Source: Asterella californica
Lineage: Eukaryota; Streptophyta; Marchantiopsida; Marchantiales; Aytoniaceae
NCBI GenBank assembly: GCA_036924285.1
Contig: JAYKYS010000007.1
Span: 4,154,001-4,218,000 of the forward strand
Length of the DNA: 64,000 bases
Direction of reading: 5' to 3'
In this document: in pieces, positions 43,501 to 55,149 of the stretch
Layout: each line of letters opens with the position of its first letter
Numbering within the stretch: position 1 is the first letter of the stretch
Notes under the pieces: generated by a model
What the model saw: only the letters and a program-made list of their open reading frames with translations
The model's database searches: none
Told to the model about the DNA's origin: nothing
Translations under genes and position numbers: made by a program

Positions 43501-45160
43501 TGCAACAAGTTTACCAACACTCAAAAAATTGTGCACCACACCAAGTATAAACCAAACACCTCCAACGGTTTTGATCTGACCTAAAGGTAACTTAATATAG
43601 ATGTTACTTAAATTCCCTTGGACTTTATATCTCTTATCATCGTCCATTCGTATTTCAGGTCCATTCAGATGATGGAAATCTTGAAACCCTCCTTCTTTAA
43701 TGTGATGTGGTGGTTCGATGTTCCAAAATAAATCCATCATAGTTGGAAATGGCAGTGAAGAATATTTTTTCTTAATGATTAGATGTCTGTATGAAGTTAT
43801 CTCTATTGGTGTTTGAATGTTGATCAAACATCTTCTTCCGACACTCATACGTGAAATCATCACGTTTCTTACAGTAGTTACAGTTCTCAACTTTTTATTT
43901 GTGGGAGTTGCCCTCTGAGTCTCGTTTGTTGAACTTGCCTCGCTTGTTGTCTCAATGTTCGTTTTGTTTAGATTGTGAGTCTCGAGGTCTATTACATTTT
44001 TGATTTCTTCTCTTGAAGAAGAAAGCAGCATCAGTGACAATTGCTTGAGTGGACTTAATCTCGATGTTCATAGTTTCTTGTAAAAATGTGTATGCAGTTT
44101 TTCGAATGTGACAGACTCTTTGCGTACTTTCACAACTTTGACAAAATGCTCGTATGGTTATGGTAAACTCTGGAGCACTATCAACACCAAGTCTTCATCG
44201 TCTATACTTCCACCCAGATTCTTCTGTTGTTATACCAAACCTTTAACTGTACTTCAAGTGAGATGCCTACAATCATTTGTAAAGTATTCAACTTTCTGCG
44301 TAACATTCTTCCCTCGAGTTGCTCCTTCGTGCTTTGTGGTGAATGTATCTCTTTTGAAGGTTTAGCTTCCAAGATATTTAAGATTTTTGAGTCTTTGATG
44401 GTCATCTTGGTGATGAAAAATGCTTGTTGATATCCTTTGTTCCAAGATTTGACAGTTGCTGGTGATCCAAAAGATCTTTTTTCTTTTTCTTTTTTCTTTT
44501 CCAAAAGATCATCAACTAGCACTATGTCTCACAAATCGTAATTTTGGAAGGTGGTTTGAATCTTAAAACATCACATCGGATGGTTTGTGCTATCCAACTT
44601 ATGATAATCATGAAGTAAGTTATCATTAGTGTTAACAATCAATAAAATATAAAGTAAAAAAATTTGAAACTCCCTTAAGTGGTTGTGGAGATGGAAGTAA
44701 TGTCTATATTATAATCTGCTATAATCTTGTCCAACATGGTAAAAATCGCAAAAACACCAAAATTGATCGTTAAGGCTCTCAAGAACATAGTCAAAGTTCC
44801 ATTGACCAAGAGTTCGTCAAAGTATAACTTCTTTATACGAGCTCCGTTTGGGTCAAAAATTGAACCAAACGTTGGTGAAGTTCGCGTTATTAAGACCAAA
44901 TCCACTCTCAGATTTACCTAATTCAATCTCTTTCCTCTCAAAAAACACAATCAAAGATGTTTTGTCCAGAAATTTCAGTCAATCCTTTTCTCTTTTCTGT
45001 TGAAAGTGGTGTGTACTCACTCTATATCTTTTTCACTCTCAAGTTTCTCAATCTCTTTGCTAATCTAAACCTATAGACAAGAAATCAATCATTAATCATA
45101 GAGACTAAAAGCAATATATTAGAGGTGACCGAGGTTAATATACTAGACGTTATCTGTAAC
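40582..45160 (-). mobile_element. Old, degenerate Ty1/copia element
   Basis: Minus-strand fragments occur in the correct order for copia. A decayed CX2C zinc-knuckle region lies near 43860 and protease-downstream sequence with LSVGKLVANGF at 43510. The integrase-to-RT linker is at 42439-42182. RT has DVKNAFLNEILQEDIYLQQP at about 41930, LYRLKQAPRAWY at about 41790 and YVDDLIISG near 41665. RNase H is at 41532-41026. Short direct repeats, 40582-40705 and about 45058-45160, share aatatattagag and gaggttaatatactagac and are probably the LTRs. AAGAAGAGA beside TGTTAAAG at 40705 is a plausible polypurine tract. Stops and shifts throughout. I could not establish a target duplication. It interrupts the unit C block that resumes at 45165. 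Confidence 0.75.
41026..41532 (-). pseudogene. Copia RNase H segment of the old element
   Basis: A 168-codon open stretch with RYTKSILQDFQMKKCKPAPT, LIYLAVTTRSDISYAVSKLSQ, VLHYLKGT, GFTNANWADDSSDRKSMSEF and a final SSFEAEYL. These are the copia C-terminal motifs; the usual Asp in the GYxDADWA motif reads Asn here (GFTNANWA). It is the best-preserved part of the element but does not connect in frame to the RT pieces upstream. Confidence 0.75.
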
Positions 45161-45164
45161 TGCA

Positions 45165-46080
45165 ACTGGCTGACAGAATTGTTGTTCCCGTCAGCCCACT
45201 GAAATATCGCCTTCCTCCTTGACTTATATTTTCAGATTGGAAGATGTTTGAACAGCAAGCTCAAGGTCCTTCAGTTCTGGGAAAATCTGTTCTTTTAAAA
45301 ACTCAAGCATGTACAAGAAGTCTTCTCCTCACTGCTGATTAGCCCATAAGATTCAATTCTCCATGCCACTTGAGTCGCGGGGTACAACTTTTCTTTTCTG
45401 CTATCTCGATCCCCGAAAATTTAACGACAGTCAATCGGCGCGATGGAAGCTGAAGACTGAACTGCGCAACCAAGACTCACGATTTCTCTTATGTATGAGA
45501 CGAGCTAAATAGCACGAATAATCTGGTTAAGACACCAACAAGCGTTGACGTGAAAGGCGCGTTAAGCGCGTCGACATGAAACAATATTCTCGTAATTCAT
45601 GTTTGTAGTTCATCTATAACTGCGCATGCCCTGGTCTTTCTCCACTGTTCTGCAACACTCTATGAATCAACTTGCCTGTGTCGGCAAGTCATGGATAAGC
45701 CATCGTTTTGAGAAACTTGTACAGCAGCTAGCCTTTCAATTTCCTTCTGGTACATTTACTTCTTCAGGAGTTTATTTCTCACTTCGTTCTCTCATAACGG
45801 AGCTGGAGAATCGTGTGGATCCGAGGGATTACAACGAGACTCAAGATCTGAATGAAACATCATACAAACAGTCAAGCCGATGGCTCGCCGGATGTGGAGG
45901 GTCTCGGCAAGAAAAAGCATAGTACCCAACAAGCTAGTGGATCACAGGTCGTAAGTGCTCGCGCCGCGTTTAGGGACAGTGCCAGCGTTCAGGGCTAACT
46001 GGAGTTAACGTTACTTAGATCTTTACCTGTGTATCCTCAGTGAAGGGTGAAAACGCACAAGTAATATAGATCGTTGAACC
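45165..46080 (+). repeat. Unit C copy of the block at 29170-30060, with a plus-strand ORF
   Basis: Collinear with 29170-30060. It contains an uninterrupted 98-codon frame at 45626-45922: MPWSFSTVLQHSMNQLACV, then ITELENRVDPRDYNETQDLN and SSRWLAGCGGSRQEKA. Copy B has a stop inside and a different end. No family recognised. The sequence near CGGCAAGTGAAA in copy B could be a splice donor that an 8-base deletion removed here, so this may be one exon of a larger broken gene. Confidence 0.4.
46076..46080. repeat. Target-site duplication GAACC, left copy
   Basis: It precedes the left copia LTR and matches 51655-51659 after the right LTR. Confidence 0.9.
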
Positions 46081-46693
46081 TGTGAAAATCTGAGTACACT
46101 GCTTCTGTTAGTAACTCTAACGCCACTTGCTTGTGTGCCTCCTTCTGAAGTGTCTCCGGAGTCTGACGACATCTGAGCTGGAGGTATTCTCAAACGGTCG
46201 ATGATCTACTGTAACTCTACTGTAAAAGATATCTCAATGCAGATGGGATCGATTCCTATCGTAGCAGGAATGAATCTCCTTTGCCATCTGTCTACTGCCT
46301 GTATGAACCGAATAGAGAAGCCTCTCGATAATCACTCAGAACCTCTTCTGAGAGTGCAGGAACTCCCACTGGTTCTTAACAGCCCACAACAAAATCGACC
46401 ATCACTCGATACAGGTCCAATGTGCGCACAAGGGAACTGACGCACAGGAAGAGATTGCTGGAAAGGATATTTACTAAGTAGAACGTCCAGCTTATATACA
46501 GGTTTTCTGTACCTTCCGGCTGAAATTCGATTTGCTACTCTTAAATTCAGATCTATCCCGCACATGCTAGTGCGCGCCTACGACTATTCAAATATAGTCC
46601 AAGTACTGCAAGCACATGGATCTATCATGTGCGTTCAGTTGACTTTCTATTCTAAGGTCTTACGATTGAACTGACGATTTGTAAATTCTAACA
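46081..46693 (-). repeat. Copia 3' LTR
   Basis: 613 bp, matching 51042-51654. It contains the same TATA-like box (46491-46500) and the same in-LTR ATG as the 5' copy. Confidence 0.95.
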
Positions 46694-46706
46694 CTCCCAC
46701 TCAAAA
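46694..46706 (-). promoter_or_regulatory. Copia polypurine tract
   Basis: The minus strand reads GTTTTGAGTGGGAG immediately before the 3' LTR's TGTTAG. It is purine-rich and adjacent to the LTR as required. Confidence 0.7.
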
Positions 46707-46708
46707 CT

Positions 46709-49700
46709 TCAGTTCAACTCCATTCCCATTCCAATCGAGAATCTATCATGCTTCTCTCTTGGAAGAGCTTTTGTACAAATATCAGCAATCATTTCTTCGG
46801 TGCTGATGAAAACTACATTTATCAAAGTACCTTGAAGACTTCTGATGTGATGGTACTTTGTCTCAATGTGTTTGGTCCGTTCTGAAAAAACGGGATCCTT
46901 GGCAAGCGCAATTGCTCCATTATTATCAACGAAAATAGTTGTAGGATGGTTTTGCTGAAAACCCAGGTCCTCAAGCAATTTTCGTAACCACAGTGCTTCT
47001 TTAACAGCGCTGGACAGTGCCATGTACTCTGCTTCCGTGGTAGAGAGTGCTGTCGTCTGCTGTTTCTTGCTTTTCCAACTCACAGCTGCACCGGCAAGTA
47101 AGAAAACATAACCTCCGGTTGATTTTCTATCATCCAGGTCGTCTGCAAATGCAGAATCACTGTATCCAACAAGCACGGTTCCTCCTTCCTGCTTTTGGTA
47201 CTTCAGTGAAGCATTCATAGTGCCTTTCATATAACGTAGAGTTCTCTTCGCACTATGCCATGCAGTAGCTCCGGGATTATTCAGACATCAGCCTAACAAG
47301 CCAACTGAAAAAACCAGATCAGGTCTTGTACAAACCATTGCGTACATGAGTGATCCGATGACTTCCCTGTAAGGAATTTTCTCCATGACTTTTCTTTCTG
47401 CATCGGTTTGTGGACCTGTCTTCAAGCTGAGTTTCACTCCTTTCTCCAGTGGAGTACTGACTGGCTTACATTCGGCCATCTTGAACCGTTCCAAGACAGT
47501 ATTGACGTAAGCAGATTGCTTCAGTTGGATTGTACCTGCCCTCAGATTCCGAATGATGTGAATCCCAAGCATGTAAACGGCTGGTCCCATGTCCTTCATC
47601 TCAAAAGCCTCACAGAGATGCTCCTTCTCCTCCCTTATCAGTTCTTCACTTGGACTGATAATTAGATTATCGTCCACGTAAATTAAAATGAAGGTAGATT
47701 TCTTGCTCAACATGAAAAGACTGGGGTCAGCTAGGCTTCTCACGTAATCCTTGCTAGTGAGGTAAGCTGCAATCGTATCATACCAGGCACGCGAGGACTG
47801 CTTCAAGCCGTAGATTGCTTTTAGCAGCAGGCATACTTTCCTGATATTAGTTGATGATGAAGTTGAGGCACAAAATGAATCGGTGAGTTTCCCTTGATCC
47901 GTTTTGACAGATCCTCTCACCATCTTCCCGATCATTTTGGTTTCTGACCTCAGTTTCATCATGTTGTAACCTTCTGGAATTTCCATGAAGACTTCTTCTT
48001 TAAGCAGACTCTTCAAGAATGCAGTCTTCACGTCAGTTTGATGCATTGGCCAGTCGTTTTGAGCTGCAAGGGCCACCACACAACGAAGCGAAGAGTGCCT
48101 GCACACTGGTGCATACGTCTCGTTGTAGTCTTCTCCTGCAATCTGAGTAAACCCTCGAGCCACCAACCTTGCTTTAAACCGTAAGATTTCATTGCTTGGA
48201 CCACGCTTGGTCTTAAAAACCCACCGACTACTGACCGCTTTCCTTCCAGGTGGAAGGTTCACTATGCGCCAAGTACCATTGAGCTCATGAGCAGCCAACT
48301 CTTCTTCAATTGCAATCTCCCACTCTTTGCTGTTTTCACTAGCCAAAGCTTCTTGGATTGAAATTGGATCTTCTGCTGCTCTCGAAGACTTTGCAATGGT
48401 TAAAGCGTCTTCTGTCATCAAATAGCCCTCATCCACAAACAACTCTTCAGTTGTTATCACATGATCAACGGCATATCCTTCATCTATTCCCCATCTTGAA
48501 AGAGGTTTGAGAACCCGATCTCGCCGATTTAACTCCGGGACAGGCAATAGCTGATGACGTCTTCTGACCTGTGTCTGTCCCTGCGAGGGTTCTGTATCCG
48601 GATGTGACATAGTAATGGGTATGATTTGATGCTCACGATCATCTTGAATGGGATCTAAATCATCAGACTTTATAGTCTCAGTCGGTATTAATTCTCTTTC
48701 TGATCTATCCTCTAACGGCAGATTTTCTTCTTGCGAAGATGTGCTACTAACATTAGAAGTAGACCTGGCACCGATGATCGAGGTAGGTGCAAATTCACCA
48801 GGGAAAATGACAGATGCATCTGGTACAGTGCTAACCGTCTTTTCTAAATCAGAGTAGAACAGTTTTTCAAAGAAATGCACGTCCCTACTTCTGATCAACT
48901 GTCTAGTTGAAGGATTGTAGAGGCGGTAACCCTTCAGACCGTCCTCATATCCAACGAAGACATATGGAAGGGCCTTCACTCCAGATTTACTCCTTCTGGA
49001 GTTAGGCGTCAACGCGTACACTATACACCCAAAGGTTCTGAGGTGTGACAGCTTTGGGATCTCACCGGTCCAAGCTTCATGAGGCGTCTTACCTTGTAAA
49101 GGTGTGGTTGGACTTAGATTCCTCAAGTAATTTGCTGTGACCAGTGCCTCGGCCCAAAATTTGTTGGAGAGACCTGCATGCACAAGCATGCATACCATCT
49201 TCTCCTTCAAAGTTCTGTTGAGTCTCTCGGCTACACCATTTTGGTGTGGACTGTCTCGTGCTGTGATCTCAACTGCAATTCCCTTCTCTCTCAAGAATTG
49301 GCGAAATTCTCCATCCACGTACTCTCCACCTCCGTCGCTTCTAAAGCACTTAATCTTCTGCTCAGTCTGATTTTCCACCAACCGTAGAAAATTTTGGAAA
49401 CAGAAGAAAGCGTCACTTTTGTGTTTCATGGTATAGACAAAGCTCTTGCGAGTCTTGTCATCAATGAAGCTCACAAAGTATTCTGCTCCCCCGAATGACT
49501 TATCCAGGCCTCCACTGACATCTGAGTGTATGAGTTGCAAACGCTCTACTGAAACTCGGGTCGACTTCTTCGGTGCTGGTTTCTTGTGCGTTTTACCTTG
49601 AGCACAACTTGTGCATGGAGTGAGTTGCACGTCCCTTAAACCCATCATGCCATGTGATACCTCCTTGAGCACTTTCAGCCCGCCTTCCGACAAATGTCCC

Positions 49701-51154
49701 AGACGGTAGTGCCATCCATCCGCATCAGTTGCTTCAGCAAGCATAGTAGATTCTTCTCTTGACACAATCCGAAAGAGTCCAGCTCCATTACGGACTCCAT
49801 AACACACCACATTAGAATCTTTTATGATTATACAGCGTTTAGTCTCTGGATGAAACGTAACTGTATAACCATAATCTAATAATCGTGCTACTGATACTAA
49901 GTTCTTCCGGAAGTTAGGAACGAGAAGAACGTCTTCTAAGGAGAGTTTGGTTGGATTTCCATGCTCATCCTGAAATAATCCAATCACTCTACCAATGCTT
50001 GAGGCTTCTGATATGCTACCATTGCCCATTCTAACAACTCTAGATTCAACAGCCGCGAGGCTAGAAAAAGATTTTTCTGAGCCACAAATGTGGGAAGTGG
50101 CCCCGGAATCAACATACCAAGTGCCGAGATTGGATCCCGAGCTGTGCTTCCGATCTTCTGTCATGAGTACTTCGTCCTCAGTGACCATATCACACTCGAC
50201 ATCACTGACCGTATCACATTCAGCATCACTGAGTTCAGTGAGATAAGCTGACGTCTTAGAAGTTTCTCCCTTCGAATTTCTCGAGCTTGACTTCTCAGCT
50301 TTCTTCTCGCTTGATTTCTGTGGCTTGACCGCACTGGTATTTTTCTTCTTGCATAACCTGGCTAGATGTCCCTTTTCCCCGCAGACAAAGCAATTCCGTG
50401 TCTCCTTCTTTACGGCTTGAGTATACAACACTTTCTCTGACTTCTCTTGCACGGCCCATTTCTTCTGCTCCTGTTCAATCAATCTATGGGTTACGTATCC
50501 CCAATCCATCTCATCTGCAGGCATGGCTTCAATTATCTGAACGGAAATATCAAACCTGGATGGTAGTGATGAAAGGAGCATTATGACCTTGCATAATTCG
50601 GTTACCGTGAGGAGTTTAGAATCGGCTAAATCTGAGAAAAGATCTTCTAGCTTTGCAATGTGCACTGTTATACTGTCGGAATCCAGCATCTTCAAGCTAG
50701 CTAAAGCTTTCCACTTCTTGATTCCCTTTGCTATCTGTGAAGTCTGGAATAACTTTGTTAGCTTTGCCCATAGCTCCCAAGCGTATGAAATCTTCCTCAC
50801 TAACGCTGCAACATCCTTGGAAAGACTCATCTTCAAAGTAGAAAGCGCGAAGTAATTGAGCTGCAACCACTCAGGATCATCTTTCACTGCGTCAAATTCA
50901 GTGGGCTTCTTTGCCACATAGGTCCAGACTCCTCTACCCATCAAGTAACACTTCATGTCATCCGACCATTGGGTGAAGTTGTCCCTCCCAAGCTTCTCAA
51001 TCGTCAAGCTCTCCATAGAGACCCCGTGTGGGCCCATAACCTGTGAAAATCTGAGTACACTGCTTCTGTTAGTAACTCTAACGCCACTTGCTTGTGTGCC
51101 TCCTTCTGAAGTGTCTCCGGAGTCTGACGACATCTGAGCTGGAGGTATTCTCAA
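46709..51154 (-). pseudogene. Copia gag-pol polyprotein with one nonsense codon
   Basis: A frame of 1482 codons interrupted only by TGA at 47288-47290; the sequence resumes CLNNPGATAWHSAKRTLRY in the same frame. Gag includes KLGRDNFTQWSDDMKCYL and a CX2CX4HX4C knuckle (CFVCGEKGHLARLC) at residues 255-268. Protease has WYVDSGATSHIC. Integrase has WHYRLGHL, CTSCAQGK, HSDVSGG, RSDGGGEY and HQNGVAERLN. RT has FKARLVARGFTQ, TDVKTAFL, YGLKQSSRAWY and the catalytic YVDD. RNase H has GYSDSAFADD and ALSTTEAEYMALS. An unusual stretch of about 45 residues separates EGYN from CLLLKAIYGLKQ in RT. Translation may start at 51154 or at the second Met at 51133, both inside the LTR. The stop removes RNase H, so this copy as read needs readthrough or help. 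Confidence 0.9.
51022..51041 (-). promoter_or_regulatory. Copia primer-binding site, half-tRNA(iMet) type
   Basis: The minus strand reads GGTTATGGGCCCACAC directly after the 5' LTR, with no spacer. It complements GTGGGCCCATAACC, the anticodon stem-loop of initiator tRNA-Met, ending exactly where the 39-nt primer fragment of Drosophila copia ends. The usual plant copia site TGGTATCAGAGC is absent. The site lies inside the open reading frame. Confidence 0.8.
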
Positions 51155-51654
51155 ACGGTCGATGATCTACTGTAACTCTACTGTAAAAGATATCTCAATG
51201 CAGATGGGATCGATTCCTATCGTAGCAGGAATGAATCTCCTTTGCCATCTGTCTACTGCCTGTATGAACCGAATAGAGAAGCCTCTCGATAATCACTCAG
51301 AACCTCTTCTGAGAGTGCAGGAACTCCCACTGGTTCTTAACAGCCCACAACAAAATCGACCATCACTCGATACAGGTCCAATGTGCGCACAAGGGAACTG
51401 ACGCACAGGAAGAGATTGCTGGAAAGGATATTTACTAAGTAGAACGTCCAGCTTATATACAGGTTTTCTGTACCTTCCGGCTGAAATTCGATTTGCTACT
51501 CTTAAATTCAGATCTATCCCGCACATGCTAGTGCGCGCCTACGACTATTCAAATATAGTCCAAGTACTGCAAGCACATGGATCTATCATGTGCGTTCAGT
51601 TGACTTTCTATTCTAAGGTCTTACGATTGAACTGACGATTTGTAAATTCTAACA
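51042..51654 (-). repeat. Copia 5' LTR
   Basis: 613 bp, identical by eye to 46081-46693. In minus-strand order the TATA-like box is at 51461-51452, the likely start site near 51425, and the polyprotein ATG at 51154, so about 38 codons are LTR-encoded. Confidence 0.95.
51452..51461 (-). promoter_or_regulatory. TATA-like box of the copia 5' LTR
   Basis: TGTATATAAG on the minus strand, placed about 300 bp before the in-LTR start codon. Confidence 0.55.
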
Positions 51655-51659
51655 GAACC
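51655..51659. repeat. Target-site duplication GAACC, right copy
   Basis: It matches 46076-46080. Confidence 0.9.
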
Positions 51660-52064
51660 ACTATGCGATCGACTAGGCAAAGTATATTTGTACTAGGTTC
51701 GCGTTGGCACTGACCACAAACTACTCAATTTAGATACTAGATTACTCATAACCTGAGTATACGTCCACATTACGTCCACTTCTTAGGCACAGTGACAGAC
51801 AAAGAGTCTTGGACAGAGGAACATGATGGACAGAAACAATTCCAGTCTCCATATCCTAACTTAGGCATTTCAACACGACACACCACATGTACGAAAGGAA
51901 GTGCTGGATTATCTTGTCAAGTTTTACACAGAGCAACACAACCATCCAAACACCTCCGAAGATATAAACCAACTCTTGCAAATGCCTACGGAGTTTTTCT
52001 TCCTCTCAGTCACATGGATAGTAAGTGAAGAAGCTGATTCGCCACTCCGGAAGCGAGGTGAATG

Positions 52065-53394
52065 TCAGTGTACTCTCCGGACGTTCTGCTTCCGTTTTAT
52101 CGAGGCTTTCAAAGAGCCTACTGCGATAGGTACTAGAGAACTAACTATGGAACTTAAGGAACGCTGGGCCGCCGCCACACCCACGCCAGTGATAGGAATA
52201 ACCGCGCTTGCTGCTCCCGCCGTGCCCGCAGTCGCAACGAGTGCCAACATAGACGTCGCTGCGCTCAAGGAAGGGACAATCATATTCCTGCCTAACCTCT
52301 CCGCCTCGTGCATGTCCTTGTTGACAGCAGCGCTCAGTGCTCTCACGCCGGTTCCAATAACGCTGTGCTCGGAGTATTCTTCCCAGCGCTGCCGAGCTCT
52401 CTCACCATCCTGATAGCCTATCACATCCCCCAAGGACTCTCCAGCCGTTGCGAGCTCGTGAAATCCCGGCAAGTCACGAAGAAGTCCACCGCCACAAAGA
52501 GCAGAGCCCGTAGCCTTCCCCATGCCCCTCGCCAGTCGAGTAGCCTCCTCGTTGTTCCCTGCAATGCCTGCGACTGCAGCTCGCACACCCGATCCTATAA
52601 CACTTTGTTCTGAGTACTCGCCCCATCGTCTACCTGCGGCCTCATGGTTTCCTGTGACCAAGTCTCCCACACTCATGGCGGCAGTTGCAACCTCGTGGAT
52701 GACGGGGACATTACCCATTGTTTCAGCGGCTCGATGTTCTGGAAAATACCGAGAGTTAATCACGTTTCTTCTCAATGACCGGATTCCAATGAACCATGCG
52801 AACGTAACGAGTGATTAGGATAGAGCTTCTGGCGAATGTATGTTAGACGCTTTACAGACAATATCCTGATTCGGAAGTTGTGAAATTATATGATTTTGGG
52901 CTGGACGTGGAAACGTCTAGTACTTCGCAAGGAGCAAATACGCACAACCACATTAGCTATTGATATTGAAACCACATACTGACTGTACTCAATCTGGCAC
53001 ATTCTCATTAGTGTAAGCAGGCCAGATCTGATGAGATATTTCATACAACACACTAATACCAGAATTTCGTATCCTCAGTGCTTTTTGCAGTGTTTATTGT
53101 GTACTCCGTTGCTGTCCTTGGAAATAACATGTATCATCGCATGCACAGCTGGACTTTGGCTCCAAATTTACCTCAGTGACAATTTCAAGCAGATGGGATT
53201 CCTTGAACAGGCAGGCGACCTCTTCGTCGGATGAAGGATAGCAGCAAAGAAGCGGCCTGCCAGACGTGTTCCTCCACTCCGGTTACTGAGCTACCGTATC
53301 GCCTTCCTTCGATCGCCAACTCGTCTTCAAACTCGAGGATGTCTGCAAGCTCAAGGTCCTTCCGTTCTGCGAACCTTTTCCTGTTCAGACACAT
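52065..53394 (-). CDS. Two-exon gene with duplicated RWxEYSExSVIG module, copy C
   Basis: Inferred exon 1 is 53394-53220 and exon 2 is 52738-52065, with a GT-AG intron of 481 bp. Exon 1 ends CGAAGAG in phase 1 and exon 2 begins after tattttccag, so the junction reads RRR-EHRAAETMGNVPVIHE. The product is 282 residues. I chose the MCLNRK methionine because frame agreement with copy B is lost upstream of it. Modules of about 80 residues begin VPVIHEVATA and LPGFHELATA, each with HE, GD, RWxEYSExSVIGxGVRA and EAxRL. The C terminus is hydrophobic (SAVIPITGVGVAAA and onward), then basic (KASIKRKQNVRR). Compared with copy B, indels of 15 and 12 bp in exon 1 and 3 bp in exon 2 preserve the frame. Upstream exons cannot be excluded. 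Function unknown. Confidence 0.55.
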
Positions 53395-54754
53395 GCATAT
53401 ACAAGAAGTATATGCATCGCTCCTCAGTGCATCAAGACTGAATCCTCTAACTTCCGTCGATCGAGATTTCACATTTTGTATCTGGTCTTTGGTTCTCTAA
53501 GAGTGTTACGTGAAAACTGAACTCGAGACTGGAGCTTAGACTGGCTCAGAACAAGACTTTATAGATGATCGGCCGTTCACATTACATTGCCTTCTCACGG
53601 CGCAGGCGCTCAATGTATCAGCCCATAAATACTGTTTAAAGCACAACTGTTTTTCTACTGCGCAGGCCCTTGACACGTGTCGGAAACAGTATCAACAAAT
53701 TTGCAGTTTCCACGCGAAGTTACAAGGCTTAATTAACACACGCGGGAAACCCACAAACTATACTTAAACATTATGCCAGAACCCCAAACAGTACGATTAC
53801 TAGATTGTTCAAGTGTCTTCAGACCGAAACACTGAGAGCTTGCTGGCGTGAAAACCTCTCTTGACCCATGCATGTGACAACTGAGACGGGCCGAATAGAA
53901 CGCGTCTATACTTTTTATTAGCTACTCGAGCAAATAAGCAATTAACCAGTTACTTCGAACGTGAATTCTGGCAGATATTATTCACTGAGTGTGTGAACGT
54001 TGAAATCACTGACGCATTGGTGAAACGAAAACTTTTCTCTTCGGTCAATATTTAAGGTTTTAGTCTTAGGATGTTTTCAACTGCAATTGTCGTATTATCA
54101 TTCTCTTAATTTTTACAAAATTGTGGCATTTCGACCGGTCCCGGACAAGCATATTTCAACGATAGACTTTTGATGTCAAGGAAAACTTTCCACGCTTGAA
54201 AGTATACATACGAAGATACAGAACCTTCAGCATAAACACAACCGTGAAAACCTTTAACATAAACTAACTCTCGTCGCCGAGTAATTGGATGTGATCTTCT
54301 TTGATAATTGACGGGATCTTCAATTAAAGAGTGAGGTTTACAAAACGGCGGATAAATATGCATCCAAACCTTACATTCATGCAAGTGATGGAAAAGGACA
54401 AGCAAAGAGGAAAATATAAATTTTATCTTCAGATAAGAGCGATCGATGGATAGGTGAAAGCACCGGGTGTCGTTAATAGAATATGTTTAAAAACTTTCTC
54501 AATAGCAGTAGCCAAAATCTGTCTTTTCCCTTGCGCTAATTTCTTGCTTTCTGCTGCTACTACCTTCTCATTTTCTTTTCGGTTACTGCGTGCGTACTTT
54601 CTTCCTTCCATTCACAAAAGCAGATGACTTGCTGGGTATAGGTACGGGTGGCGGCTAATTTGACGGACATAATCCATAATAGTAGCATGCAACAACTCTC
54701 TTCACGGAGTATAAATATAATTTTGGATCCACATTAATCAAATGTATTTAATAT

Positions 54755-54802
54755 TAATTTATTACTTAATTCTTCCAACGAGAAAGGTTGGGAAGTAAAT
54801 TA
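54755..54802. repeat. Hairpin of the CTAACCC family, degraded
   Basis: Same outer arms (TAATTTATTA and a TAAATTA end) with a decayed core, aattcttccaacgagaaaggtt. Confidence 0.6.
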
Positions 54803-55149
54803 ATTGGACGTGCGACCCTCTTCCAACTTGGAAGATGTGAATATGCATCAAAGGTGCACTTTCGGCCGGGTGAAGGAAAAGGACAAAAATAGAAAAAAGA
54901 AAAATATCATTGGACCAGACGCTGTAACGTGGGTGTCTGTAAGATGTTATGAAAAATATATAAAAGTTATATAGAAAAAATTTAATAGTTTTAAAATAAA
55001 TTTATTATTCTTATATATGTTATATGTTAAGTACAAACTACATACCGCATGTTGCGGACAGAACCCATAAGAGAAGTAGGTTAGAGCGCGCCGTGGACAG
55101 AACATATGCGGACAACAGTGTAACCTTTAAACAGTTTTTACATGCAGTT

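Larger units (their letters stand above)
46081..51654 (-). mobile_element. Young, nearly intact Ty1/copia retrotransposon
   Basis: The element is 5574 bp. Two 613-bp LTRs (TGTGAAAATC ... TTCTAACA) appear identical by eye over their whole length, and a GAACC target duplication flanks it. One minus-strand polyprotein frame spans 51154-46709 with a single TGA. The domain order gag-protease-integrase-RT-RNase H is that of copia. The primer site matches the anticodon arm of initiator tRNA-Met. Identical LTRs imply very recent insertion. It sits in unit C between the plus-strand ORF block and the two-exon gene, in an interval that is unoccupied in unit B. Confidence 0.95.

Noticed and set aside
43438..44040. 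Independent 200-codon minus gene
   Set aside because: It is a gag/protease-region fragment of the old copia element (LSVGKLVANGF and a decayed knuckle).
46201..46440. 79-codon ORF present identically at 51162-51401
   Set aside because: It lies in the copia LTR on the strand opposite to the polyprotein; identity reflects LTR identity, not coding.
51901..52413. 170-codon plus-strand ORF
   Set aside because: Mostly antisense to exon 2 of copy C, and copy B lacks the first half by deletion.
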